From: Rhodanobacter sp. C06
GTDB taxonomy: Bacteria; Pseudomonadota; Gammaproteobacteria; Xanthomonadales; Rhodanobacteraceae
Reading direction: 5' to 3'
Length of the DNA: 64,000 bases
NCBI RefSeq assembly: GCF_002001105.1
Contig: NZ_MUNP01000058.1
Coordinates: 1-64,000, forward strand
Below the pieces are notes generated by a model, which saw only the letters and a program-made list of their open reading frames with translations, searched no databases and had not been told where the DNA came from. Each line of letters starts with the position of its first letter. The stretch's first letter is position 1. Shown here in pieces: positions 17,299 through 26,900 of the stretch. Both the position numbers and the translations under genes were made by a program.

Positions 17299-17989
17299 AT
17301 CCCGACCCACGAACACCGCCGTATCCGTAGGTCGGGCCTCAGCCCGACAACGCCAGCCGCCAAACCCGACAAAACGCCAAGCCAGACAACGGCACCGCCA
17401 TGGCGTCTGCCCGGCATGTCGCAGACAGGCATCGTGGCACCGTGGTCGGGATGAATCCTGACCCACGCCGACGGGCGCGCGCGATGACCTGGAACGATCT
17501 GCGCAAGGGGCGCGCGTCGCTGCCTGGCAATGCCTACCACATCACCACCGTGACCCGGAATCGGACGCCGTACTTCGCTGCGCTCGACAACGGCCGCAAG
17601 TTGGTGCGGGAGCTGATGGCGCTGCAAGCCGAAGGGCGCTGCGAAACCCTGTGCTACGTGGCGATGCCCGATCACCTGCATTGGCTGATGGCGCTTCGCG
17701 CCGGCACCCTGGCCGACGCTGTGCGTCTGTTGAAGGGGCGCTCGGCGCGTGCCATCAGCCGTGCGATATGGCAGCCGAACTATTTCGACCATGCGGCGCG
17801 CAGCGAGGAGGATCTGCGCACGATGGCACGCTACATCGGGGCCAACCCCTTGCGAACCGGACTGGTCGAACGCATCGGCGACTACCCGCTGTGGGAGGCG
17901 ATCTGGCTGGACGAAACGCTGTCCCTGTAGGTCGGGCTTCAGCCCGACATCAGGCGCCACGAGCAGAGTCGTCGGGGGTGAATCCCGAC
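17289..17989 (+). mobile_element. RAYT element with flanking REP hairpins
   Basis: Five related GTCGGG hairpins surround a RAYT gene. Left: GTCGGGATAAATCCCGAC (17289-17306), GTCGGGC-CTCA-GCCCGAC (17331-17348), and an imperfect GTGGTCGGGATGAATCCTGACCCAC-type unit (17442-17466). Right: GTCGGGC-TTCA-GCCCGAC (17931-17948) and GTCGGG...CCCGAC (17971-17989). Two kinds alternate: 'GTAGGTCGGGCYTCAGCCCGAC' in two copies and 'TCGGGRTRAATCCCGACCCACG' in three. This is the usual organisation of a REPtron, with the transposase next to the REPs it acts on. Confidence 0.9.
17484..17930 (+). CDS. REP-associated tyrosine transposase (RAYT, Y1/HUH)
   Basis: A 148-residue Y1_Tnp-type protein related to IS200/IS605 transposases. 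Visible: N-terminal RKGRASLPGNAYHITTVTRNR, the metal-binding HUH motif as AMPDHLHWLM (His64 and His66), and the likely catalytic tyrosine Tyr117 in ARYIGANPLRTGLV, with the WEAIWL motif at the C-terminus. RAYTs cut and join REP sequences as single strands and are thought to spread REPs. The start is ATG 17484 (MTWNDLRKGRAS); the frame is open further upstream, but that part is REP sequence. The TAG stop (17928-17930) is part of the right-hand REP. No frameshift or missing motif, so it could be active. Confidence 0.92.
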   Translation: MTWNDLRKGRASLPGNAYHITTVTRNRTPYFAALDNGRKLVRELMALQAEGRCETLCYVAMPDHLHWLMALRAGTLADAVRLLKGRSARAISRAIWQPNYFDHAARSEEDLRTMARYIGANPLRTGLVERIGDYPLWEAIWLDETLSL

Positions 17990-18042
17990 CCACGAGGGCC
18001 GTGGGGTTTCAATCCGGCAAACGTTTTCGACAAACGCTCTCG

Positions 18043-18072
18043 TTGCCGCGCATGGCCACCCAAAGCTAGACT
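18043..18072 (+). promoter_or_regulatory. Candidate promoter of the riboswitch-btuB transcript
   Basis: TTGCCG (18043-18048) and TAGACT (18067-18072) with an 18-bp spacer, ending just before the riboswitch begins. Both hexamers are only partial matches to sigma-70 consensus, so this is a position-based suggestion. Confidence 0.4.
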
Positions 18073-18075
18073 TCG

Positions 18076-18275
18076 CCTGTTCAGGTGTCCCGAAGGCGTT
18101 CGCCGGAGGGATGAAACGGGAAGCCGGTGCGTGGTTCGTCCACCATTCCGGCGCTGCCCCCGCAACGGTAAACGAGTACAGGCGCGGCCATCCGCCACTG
18201 TGTCGAACGACACGGGAAGGCGCCGCGCCAGACGGTCGAAGCATCGTCGCTCGCAAGCCCGGAGACCGGCCCGGA
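18076..18275 (+). promoter_or_regulatory. Cobalamin (adenosylcobalamin) riboswitch
   Basis: The conserved cobalamin-riboswitch blocks appear in order: TTCAGGTGTCCCGAAGG near the 5' end, AACGGGAAGCCGGTGCG (18115-18131), GCGCTGCCCCCGCAACGGTAA, GCCACTGTG, GGGAAGGCG, and the B12 box GCAAGCCCGGAGACCGGCC (18253-18271). It lies about 140 bases upstream of the btuB start, where B12 binding would reduce expression of the importer. Probably translational or terminator control through the 18276-18417 stretch; the exact switch hairpin was not resolved. Confidence 0.95.
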
Positions 18276-18417
18276 CATGACTGCTGGCTCGCGGTGGGCG
18301 AGGCTGGACAGACGCGTCCGGCGCTTGCCGTGCCTGCCTGCTCCTGCCTCTTCCGATCCGCCTGCCGGTCCATGGAACACCATGCGCCGTGCGGTGTGCG
18401 CGGCCGAGGAACGAGAC

Positions 18418-20319
18418 GTGAAGAAGACCCTGCTGGCCGCGGCGCTGCTGTGCTGCCTCCCCACCGCCTACGCCGCCGACCAGAACGACGCCAGCGCGCT
18501 GGCGCCGGTGGTCGTCACCGCCACCCGCACGCCGATCACCGCCGACGATGCGCTGTCCTCGGTCACCGTGATCACCCGCGCCGACATCGAGCGCCTGCAG
18601 CCGCTGTCGGTGGCGGACCTGCTCACCGGCCTGCCGGGCATCAGCTTCGCGCAGAGCGGCGGCCTCGGCCAGCTCGGCACGCTGTTCCTGCGCGGCACCA
18701 ATTCCACCCACACCCTGGTGCTGATCGACGGCATCCGCGTGGGCTCGGCCACCGCCGGCTTCGCCCGGCTGGAGCAGATCCCGGTGGAGCAGATCGAGCG
18801 CATCGAGATCGTGCGGGGCCCGCGTTCCAGCCTGTACGGCTCCGACGCGATCGGCGGCGTGATCCAGATCTTCACCCGCCACGGCCAGCCGAACGGGGGC
18901 ACCGAGCCTTCGTTCAGCACCACGGTCGGCAGTCATGGCCTCGCCGGTGCGACCGTCGGGCTGTCCGGCGGCGACGCGCACGCCTGGTACAACGCCAGCC
19001 TCGGCGGCCAGTACACCAGCGGCTTCCCGGCCTGCCGTTTGGGCGCGGGCGAGGTGTTCGCCGGCTGCTTCGTGGACGATCCGCGCAACGACGCGTTCCG
19101 CGACTGGAACGGTGCGCTCAACGCCGGCTACCGCTGGGACAACGGCACCGAGCTGGCCGGCGACTGGCTGCGCAGCAAGAGCTTCGTGGAATACGCGGGC
19201 AGCCCGTTCGGCAGCAACCGCGCGGTCGACGAGCAGCGCGTGGCTGGTGCGCGGCTGAGCTTCTCGCCGCTGGAGGCGTGGAAGGTCACGCTGAACGCGG
19301 GGCAGAGCAAGGACCTTTCCACCACGTATTACCAGGGTACCTACCTCGGCACGTACTACCCGCTGCAGCAGACCGGTTTCTCCGACTCGCGACGCAACCA
19401 GGCCTCGTGGCAGAACGATCTCGCGCTGGCCGCGAACCAGCTGCTGACCGTGGGCGTGGACTGGCAGCAGGAGCAAGTGGACAGCAACACCGCCTACCTC
19501 ACCACGCACCGCACCGATACCGGCGGCTTCGCCCAGTACCAGGGCACGTTCGGCCGCAACGAGCTGCAGGCCTCGGTGCGCCGCGACCACAACAGCCAGT
19601 TCGGCAACCACGACACCGGCGCACTGGCTTGGGGCTACGCGTTCGACCACGGCCTGCGCCTCAGCGCCAGCTATGGCACCGCGTTCCACGCGCCGACCTT
19701 CAACGACCTGTACTTCCCGCCGTTCTTCGGCACGCCGTCGGCCAACCCGCAGCTGCGGCCGGAAGCCTCGCACAGCACCGAGCTGGGCCTGCAGCAGCAA
19801 CTGGACGCCTGGCACTGGGCGGTGAACGCCTACGAGACGCGCATCAACCAGATGATCGTGCTCGACCCGGCGCAGAACTACGTGCCGTTCAACCTCAGCC
19901 GCGCGCGCATCCGCGGCGTGGAAGGCCAGCTCGGCGCCACCGTGGCCGGCTGGCAGTTGCAGGGCTACCTCACGCTGCAGCAGCCGAAGAACGACGACGG
20001 CGGCGCCGCCAACGGCAACGTGCTGCCGCGTCGCCCCGAGCGCACCGCGCGCATCGACCTCGACCGCCGCTTCGGCGCGTTCGGCGTGGGCGGCACCTGG
20101 TACGCGGCCGGCCGCAGCTACGACGACGTGGCGAACCTGCATCCGCTGGGCGGCTACAGCACGCTGGCGCTGCGCGCGAGCTGGCAGTTCGCGCCGGGCT
20201 GGCAGGTCGAGGGCCGCCTCGCCAACGCGTTCGACCACCGCTACGAGACGGTCTGGTACTACAACCAGCCTGGTCGCACCTGGTCGCTGACGCTGCGCTA
20301 CAGCCCCGCCGCGCGCTGA
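18418..20319 (+). CDS. btuB: Vitamin B12 TonB-dependent outer membrane receptor
   Basis: A 633-residue TonB-dependent receptor. The GTG start at 18418 is supported by GAGGAAC about eight bases upstream and by a clean signal peptide (MKKTLLAAALLCCLPTAYAA). Then come a TonB-box-like APVVVTATRTP, the plug domain (ADDALSSVTVITRADIERL... IPVEQIERIEIVRGPRSSLYGSDAIGGVIQIFT in outline) and a beta-barrel ending in WSLTLRYSPAAR. Length (633) fits BtuB (about 600) rather than the larger siderophore receptors. The upstream cobalamin riboswitch makes cobalamin or a related corrinoid the substrate. No btuCDF or cobalamin synthesis genes are in the window. Confidence 0.93.
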   Translation: MKKTLLAAALLCCLPTAYAADQNDASALAPVVVTATRTPITADDALSSVTVITRADIERLQPLSVADLLTGLPGISFAQSGGLGQLGTLFLRGTNSTHTLVLIDGIRVGSATAGFARLEQIPVEQIERIEIVRGPRSSLYGSDAIGGVIQIFTRHGQPNGGTEPSFSTTVGSHGLAGATVGLSGGDAHAWYNASLGGQYTSGFPACRLGAGEVFAGCFVDDPRNDAFRDWNGALNAGYRWDNGTELAGDWLRSKSFVEYAGSPFGSNRAVDEQRVAGARLSFSPLEAWKVTLNAGQSKDLSTTYYQGTYLGTYYPLQQTGFSDSRRNQASWQNDLALAANQLLTVGVDWQQEQVDSNTAYLTTHRTDTGGFAQYQGTFGRNELQASVRRDHNSQFGNHDTGALAWGYAFDHGLRLSASYGTAFHAPTFNDLYFPPFFGTPSANPQLRPEASHSTELGLQQQLDAWHWAVNAYETRINQMIVLDPAQNYVPFNLSRARIRGVEGQLGATVAGWQLQGYLTLQQPKNDDGGAANGNVLPRRPERTARIDLDRRFGAFGVGGTWYAAGRSYDDVANLHPLGGYSTLALRASWQFAPGWQVEGRLANAFDHRYETVWYYNQPGRTWSLTLRYSPAAR

Positions 20320-20466
20320 GCGCGGGACGGTGAACGCGATGGGCCACGGAAGGCCGGTCGTCGCAGGAAGCACGCGCCCCTGTCGCGCGTGCTGACACGG
20401 TGGGCATCGGAGCATGCCACCGATGTCGTGCAGGGACGGGGGGGGAGACACGAACAGGGACGTTCA

Positions 20467-20610
20467 CCCCTGTCTTTCGACAGGGGCCGCCTTCAGGCAC
20501 ATACGCGGTGGCCCCCGTCCACGGCATAAGGGGCGCATGATCGGAAGCCGTTTCAGGTTGCCGACTGCCGCGCGCGTTCTCCCACTATGCTGGCGCGCCA
20601 CGGAGGACAC
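20467..20610 (+). repeat. Leader repeat, copy 1, upstream of RND gene 1
   Basis: Starts with a hairpin CCCCTGTC-TTTC-GACAGGGG (20467-20486), continues with GGCCGCCTTCAGGCACATACG, then GGCATAAGGGGCGCATGATCGG, and ends in a GGAGGACAC ribosome-binding region before the GTG. Closely similar leaders precede the second and third RND genes at matching distances. Between btuB and this leader (20320-20466) I see only a short imperfect hairpin and no gene. Confidence 0.85.
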
Positions 20611-23600
20611 GTGAACATTTTTGCGCCCATGATTCGCCGACCCATCGGCACCGTGCTGTTGGCCTGCGGGCTGGCGCTGGCCGGCGCGTGGGCCTACCTG
20701 TTGCTGGGCGTGGCGGCGTTCCCGTCGATGGAATTCCCGTTCATGGGCGTGAACGCGCAGCTGCCCGGCGCCAGCGCGCAGGTGATGGCCACCTCCGTGG
20801 TGGCGCCGCTGGAGCGGCATCTGGGGCGTATCCCGGGCGTGCAGCACATCACTTCGACCGCCACCGAGGGCGGCGCGCAGATCGGCCTGCAGCTCGACTT
20901 CGGCCGCAACCCGGACCAGGTAGCGCACGACGTGCAGGCGGCGATCAATGCGGCGATCCCGGATCTGCCCAACGACATGCCGAGCCCGCCGAGCTACTTC
21001 AAGGCGAACAGCACACAGATCCCGATCCTGCTGGTGGCGCTGACGTCGAGCAGCCTGCCGCCGGACAAGCTCTACGACCTCACCGATACGGTGCTCAAGC
21101 CCGCGGTGGCGCAGATCCCCGGCGTGGCGCAGGTGGATGTGGGTGGCGGCACGCCGCATGCGGTGCGGGTGGCGCTGAACAGCGCCGCGCTGGCGCATGC
21201 CGGGATCACCGCGAACGACGTGGCGAACGCGCTGCGCGCGGCCAACGTCACCTCGCCGCAGGGCGTGATCGGCAACGGCGCCACCCAGCTGACGGTGACC
21301 GCGAACGACTCGCTGCACAGCACCCAGGATTTCGCCGACCTGGTGATCGCCAGCCGCAAGGGCGTGCCGATCCGGCTGTCCGACGTGGCCACGGTCAGCA
21401 GCGGCCAGCAGAACCGGTACACCGCGGCCTGGTTCAACCAGCATCGCGCGGTGGTGCTGCGCATCACCAAGCGCGCCGATGCGAACGCCGTGGCCACGGT
21501 GGACGCGATCCGCGTGCGCCTGCCCGAGCTGCGCAGCCTGCTGCCCGCCGACGTGAGGATCACCCCGATCTTCGACCTCACGCCCACCACGATGTCGGCG
21601 CTGCACGAGGTGGAAGTGGCGCTGCTGATGGGCATCGTGATGGTGGCGCTGGTGATGCTGGTGTTCCTGCGTCGCGCGCGGCCTACCGTGATCGCGATGT
21701 TCAGCATCCCGCTGTCGCTGGCCGGCGCGCTGGTGGTGATGTGGATGCTGGGTTTCACGCTCAACATCTTCTCGCTGGTGGCGCTGGTGCTGTGCGTGGG
21801 TTTCGTGGTGGACGACGCGATCGTGGTGATCGAGAACATCGTGCGCCACATGGAGCAGGGCAAGCCGGCGCTGCAGGCGGCGCTGACCGGCGTGCGCGAG
21901 ATCGGTTTCACGGTGATCTCGATCACGCTGTCGCTGATCGCGGTGTTCGGGCCGATGGTGTTCGGCAACAACACGTTCACGATGCTGATGCGCGAGTTTT
22001 CGGTGACCCTGATCGCGACGATCGTGATCTCGGCGCTGGTCTCGCTGACGCTTACGCCGGCGCTGTGCGGCAGCTGGCTGGCGCACGACGACGTGGCGGC
22101 CGCGCGCACGCCGGGGCGGCTGGAGCGCTGGGCCGAACGCTTCGACCGCTGGATGCTGCGCATCTACGAACGTGGACTCGATTGGTCCATGCACCACCGC
22201 CGGTTGATGCGCTGGCAGCCGCCGATCCTGCTGGTGCTGACGATCGTGCTGGCGGTGCTGGTGGGCATGACCGCGGGTGGCGGCATCATGCCGAAGGAGG
22301 ACACCGGGTTGATCCGCGCGCACATCACCGCCGACGCGAACATCTCGCCTACCTTGATGATGCAGCGCACGCGGGAGATCGTGGACCGGATCCATGCCGA
22401 CCCGGCCGTGCTCGACGTGACCGCGTTCTACGGCAGCGGCAACAACGGTGCGAGCAGCAATGAGTCGCGCATGTTCATCGACCTGAAGCCGCTCGGCGAC
22501 GGGCCGGGCGAGCGCCGCGACGGCGCGCAGCAGGTGGTGGACCGGCTGAACAAGCAGTTCAAGCCGCTGGCCGACCTCGACGTGACGCTGACCACGGTGC
22601 AGTTCATCAACATGGGTGGCGGCGGCCAGGGCCAGGGCCAGTACAGCTTCAACCTGGTCAGCACCAGCGGCGCGTCGCTGCAGCAGCCCACGCTGGGGCT
22701 GGCCAAGGTGATGCGTGGCATGAAGCAGTTCCGCGACGTCACCACCAGCTTCGACAGCATCGGCAAGCAGCAGATGCTGGACGTCGACCGCGCCGCGGCG
22801 GCGCGGTTGCAGATCAGCATGGGCGCGATTGACGACGCGCTGAACAAGTCGTTCGGGCAGACGCCGGTGTCGACAATCTACTCGGACATCAACCAGTACT
22901 ACGTGGTGCTCACCTCCGACCGCGCCGATACGCTTAGCCCCGACACCTTGCTCAACACTTACGTGCGCAACGCGCAGGGCAAGATGATTCCGCTGTCGGC
23001 GGTGGCGCAGATCCGGCCGAACATCGCGCCGGTCAGCGTCGACCACTACGACCAGGTGGAGTCGTCCTCGATCAGCTACAACCTCGCCAAGGACGTGACC
23101 CAGGCCGAAGGACTGCAGCGGGTGAGCCAGGCGATCTTCGCCGCCCACCTGCCGGCCGGCGTGCAGAAGCAGTACACCGGCGAGAACCAGGATCTGCTCG
23201 ATGCGCTGAGCAACGCGCTGTTGCTGCTGCTCGCGGTGATCGGCGCGATGTACGTGGTGCTGGGCATCCTGTACGAGAGCCTGATCCACCCGCTGACCAT
23301 CATCTCCACGCTGCCCGCCGCGGGCATGGGCGCGTTCCTGGCGATGCTGCTCACGCATACCCAGCTCACCACGATGTCGGTGATCGCGGTGCTGATGCTG
23401 ATCGGCATCGTGAAGAAGAACGCGATCCTGATGGTGGACTTTGCCCTGGTCGCCGAGCGCGAGCACGGCATGGATCCGCCCGCGGCGATCCGCGAGGCGG
23501 CGCTGGTGCGCTTCCGCCCGATCACCATGACCACCCTGGTCGCGATGGGCGCGGCGTTGCCGCTGGCGGTGGGTTTCGGTGCGGGTTCGGAGATGCGCCA

Positions 23601-23772
23601 GCCGCTGGGCATCGCGATCCTGGGCGGCCTGTTCGTGTCGCAGCTCCTGACCCTGCTCTCGACGCCGGCGATCTACCTGTGGCAGCACGACCGCCGCGAG
23701 CGCAAGGCGAGGCGCAGCGAGATCCGTCGCCAGCGCTTGCTGGCGCGCCAGGTGCCGGCACTGCCGAAGTAG
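20611..23772 (+). CDS. RND efflux permease 1 (MdtB/MdtC-like, HAE1 family)
   Basis: A 1053-residue inner-membrane RND pump subunit. GTG start at 20611, with GGAGGA six bases upstream, gives the typical N-terminus (VNIFAPMIRRPIGTVLL). Proton-relay residues are intact: Asp401-Asp402 in GFVVDDAIVVIEN (TM4), Lys936 in GIVKKNAILMVDF (TM10) and Arg969 in RFRPITMTT. The porter domain resembles MdtC, with LPGASAQVMATSVVAPLERH and DVQAAINAA. First of three tandem paralogues. No membrane-fusion protein or outer-membrane factor is adjacent, so it must use adaptors encoded elsewhere or work with its neighbours. Long segments (about 21770-22260) are nearly identical in DNA to RND gene 2. Confidence 0.92.
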   Translation: MNIFAPMIRRPIGTVLLACGLALAGAWAYLLLGVAAFPSMEFPFMGVNAQLPGASAQVMATSVVAPLERHLGRIPGVQHITSTATEGGAQIGLQLDFGRNPDQVAHDVQAAINAAIPDLPNDMPSPPSYFKANSTQIPILLVALTSSSLPPDKLYDLTDTVLKPAVAQIPGVAQVDVGGGTPHAVRVALNSAALAHAGITANDVANALRAANVTSPQGVIGNGATQLTVTANDSLHSTQDFADLVIASRKGVPIRLSDVATVSSGQQNRYTAAWFNQHRAVVLRITKRADANAVATVDAIRVRLPELRSLLPADVRITPIFDLTPTTMSALHEVEVALLMGIVMVALVMLVFLRRARPTVIAMFSIPLSLAGALVVMWMLGFTLNIFSLVALVLCVGFVVDDAIVVIENIVRHMEQGKPALQAALTGVREIGFTVISITLSLIAVFGPMVFGNNTFTMLMREFSVTLIATIVISALVSLTLTPALCGSWLAHDDVAAARTPGRLERWAERFDRWMLRIYERGLDWSMHHRRLMRWQPPILLVLTIVLAVLVGMTAGGGIMPKEDTGLIRAHITADANISPTLMMQRTREIVDRIHADPAVLDVTAFYGSGNNGASSNESRMFIDLKPLGDGPGERRDGAQQVVDRLNKQFKPLADLDVTLTTVQFINMGGGGQGQGQYSFNLVSTSGASLQQPTLGLAKVMRGMKQFRDVTTSFDSIGKQQMLDVDRAAAARLQISMGAIDDALNKSFGQTPVSTIYSDINQYYVVLTSDRADTLSPDTLLNTYVRNAQGKMIPLSAVAQIRPNIAPVSVDHYDQVESSSISYNLAKDVTQAEGLQRVSQAIFAAHLPAGVQKQYTGENQDLLDALSNALLLLLAVIGAMYVVLGILYESLIHPLTIISTLPAAGMGAFLAMLLTHTQLTTMSVIAVLMLIGIVKKNAILMVDFALVAEREHGMDPPAAIREAALVRFRPITMTTLVAMGAALPLAVGFGAGSEMRQPLGIAILGGLFVSQLLTLLSTPAIYLWQHDRRERKARRSEIRRQRLLARQVPALPK

Positions 23773-23822
23773 TCGCCGCGAGCTGCGACCCGGGCGTGGG
23801 CGCAGTCTGCCCCGCCTGCGAG

Positions 23823-23966
23823 CCCCTGCCTTTCGACAGGGGGCCGCCTTCAGGCACATACGTCGACTCGCCGGATCGTGCATAAAGGGCACCTGATCGG
23901 GGACCGTTCCATGCCGCCCTTGGCCGCGCGCGTTCTCCCGCTATGCTTGCGCGCCACGGAGGACAC
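23823..23966 (+). repeat. Leader repeat, copy 2, upstream of RND gene 2
   Basis: Same order as copy 1: hairpin CCCCTGCC-TTTC-GACAGGGG (23823-23842, one mismatch), GCCGCCTTCAGGCACATACG, GCATAAAGGGCACCTGATCGG, and CGCGCCACGGAGGACAC before the GTG. The first and last 40 bases are almost identical to copy 1, while the centre has drifted. Confidence 0.85.
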
Positions 23967-26900
23967 GTGAACATCTTCGCCCCCATGATTCGCCGGCCTG
24001 TCGGCACCGCGCTGCTGGCGATCGGCCTGGCCATCGCCGGCTTCTGCGCCTACCTGCTGCTGGGCGTGGCGGCGTTGCCCTCGATCGAGTTTCCCGGCGT
24101 GGGCGTGCAGGCGGCGGTACCCGGCGCCAGCGCGCAGGTGATGGCCAATACCGTGCTGTCGCCGCTGGAGCGGCATCTGGGGCGCATACCCGGCGTCAAG
24201 ATGATGTTCGGCAACGCCAGCGAGGGTTCGGCGCAGATCCAGATCATGTTCGACATGAGCCGCAGCGCGGACCAGGCGGCGCGCGACGTGCAGCAGGCGA
24301 TCAACGCGGCCCAGCCGGACCTGCCCACCGGCATGCTGCCGCCGCAGTATTTCAAGTTCGACACCTCGCAGATCCCCATCCTGCTGGTCACGCTGACCTC
24401 GACCAGCCTGCCGCCGGACAAGCTCTACGACCTCACCGACACGCTGCTGAAACCGGCGGTGGCGCAGATCCCCGGCGTGGCCCAGGTGGGCGTGGGCGGC
24501 GGCACGCCGCACGCGGTGCGCGTGGCGCTGAACAGCGCCGCGCTGGCGCATGCCGGGATCACCGCGAACGACGTGGCGAACGCGCTGCGCGCGGCCAACG
24601 TCACCTCGCCGCAGGGCGCGCTCGGCAACGGCAGCACCCAGATGACGGTGACCGCGAACGACGCGTTGCACACCGTGCAGGATTTCGCCGGCCTGGTGAT
24701 CGCCAGCCACAACGGCGTGCCGATCCGCCTGTCCGACGTGGCCACCGTCACCGGCGGGCAGGAGGACAAGTACGCCGCGGCCTGGTTCAACGGCGAGCGC
24801 GCCGTGCTGATGCAGATCAACAAGCGGGCGGACGCGAATTCGGTGGCCACCGTGCAGGCGATCCTCGCCCGCCTGCCCGAGCTGCGCGGCCTGCTGCCGG
24901 CCGACGTGCAGATCCATCCGGTGTTCGACCTCACCGGCACCACCAAGTCGGCGCTGCACGAGGTGGAAGTGGCGCTCATGATGGGCGTGGTGATGGTGGC
25001 GCTGGTGATGCTGGTGTTCCTTCGCCGCGTGCGGCCCACCGTGATCGCGATGTTCAGCATCCCGCTGTCGCTGGCCGGTGCGTTCGTGCTGATGTGGGCG
25101 ATGGGCTTCACGCTCAACATCCTGTCGCTGGTGGCGCTGGTGCTGTGCGTGGGTTTCGTGGTGGACGACGCGATCGTGGTGATCGAGAACATCGTGCGCC
25201 ACATGGAGCAGGGCAAACCGGCGTTGCAGGCGGCGCTGACCGGCGTGCGCGAGATCGGTTTCACGGTGATCTCGATCACGCTGTCGCTGATCGCGGTGTT
25301 CGGGCCGATGGTGTTCGGCAACAACATGTTCACCTTGCTGATGCGCGAGTTCTCGGTGACCCTGATCGCGACGATCGTGATCTCGGCGCTGGTCTCGCTG
25401 ACGCTTACGCCGGCGCTGTGCGGCAGCTGGCTGGCGCACGACGACGTGGCGGCCGCGCGCACGCCGGGGCGGCTGGAGCGCTGGGCCGAGCGCTTCGACC
25501 GCTGGATGCTGCGCATCTACGAACGTGGACTCGATTGGTCCATGCACCACCGCCGGCTGATGCGCTGGCAGCCGCCGATCCTGCTGGTGCTCACCGTGCT
25601 GCTGGCGGTGCTGGTGGGCATGACCGCCGGCGGCGGCCTGATGCCGAAGGAGGACATCGGCCTGCTGCAGGCGCAGCTCGGCGCGGACGCGAACATCTCG
25701 CCCACCTTGATGGCCAAGCGCACCCAGGACGTGACCGCGGCGATCCAGGCCGACAAGGACGTGCTCGACATCACCACCATCCTCGGCGGCAACAACAACG
25801 CCGGCGGCGTGGGCAACCACTCCACCCTGTTCATCGACCTGAAGCCGCGCGGCGACAAGCCCGGTGACCGCGGCGACACCGCGCAGCAGGTCGTCGAGCG
25901 TCTCACCAAGCAGTTCAAGGACCTGCCCGACCTGACCGTGTCGCTGACCCCGGTGCAGTTCCTCGGCGGCGGCGGGGGCGGCAGCAGCAGCGGGCCGATG
26001 TTCTCGTTCCAGCTCACCAGCACCACCGGCACGTCGCTGCAGCAACCCACGCTGGACGTGGCGCGGGTGATGCGCGGCATGAAGCAGTTCCGCGACGTCA
26101 CCACCAGCTTCGACAGCATCGGCAAGCAGCAGATGCTGGAAGTGGACCGCGCCGCGGCGGCGCGGCTGCACCTGGGCATGAGCCAGGTCGACGACGCGCT
26201 GAACGACGCGTTCGGCCAGACGCCGGTGTCGGTGATCTACTCGGACATCAACCAGTACCAGGTGATCCTCACCTCGAACAAGGCCGACACGCTGAGCCCG
26301 GACGCCCTGCTCAACACCTATGTGCGCAACACGCAGGGCAAGATGATCCCGCTCGCGGCGGTGGCGCGCATCCGGCCGCACATCGCGCCGATCTCCATCC
26401 AGCATTTCGACCAGATCGAGTCCTCGGCGGTCAGCTACAACCTCGCCAAGGGCGTCAACCAGATCGAGGCCTTGAAGCTGGTGGACCAGGCGATCTACGC
26501 CGCGCACCTGCCGGACGGCGTGCAGAAGAAGTACACCGGCCAGAACAAGGACATGCTCGATGCGCTGGTCAACTCGCTGCTGCTGCTGCTCGCGGTGATC
26601 GGCGCGATGTACGTGGTGCTGGGCATCCTGTACGAGAGCCTGATCCATCCGTTGACGATCATCTCCACCCTGCCCGCCGCGGGCATGGGCGCGTTCCTGG
26701 CGATGCTGCTCACGCATACCCAGCTCACCGTGATGAGCGTGATCGCGGTGCTGATGCTGATCGGCATCGTGAAGAAGAACGCGATCCTGATGGTGGATTT
26801 CGCCCTGGTCGCCGAGCGCGAGCACGGCATGGATCCGCCCGCGGCGATCCGCGAGGCGGCGCTGGTGCGCTTCCGCCCGATCACCATGACCACCCTGGTG

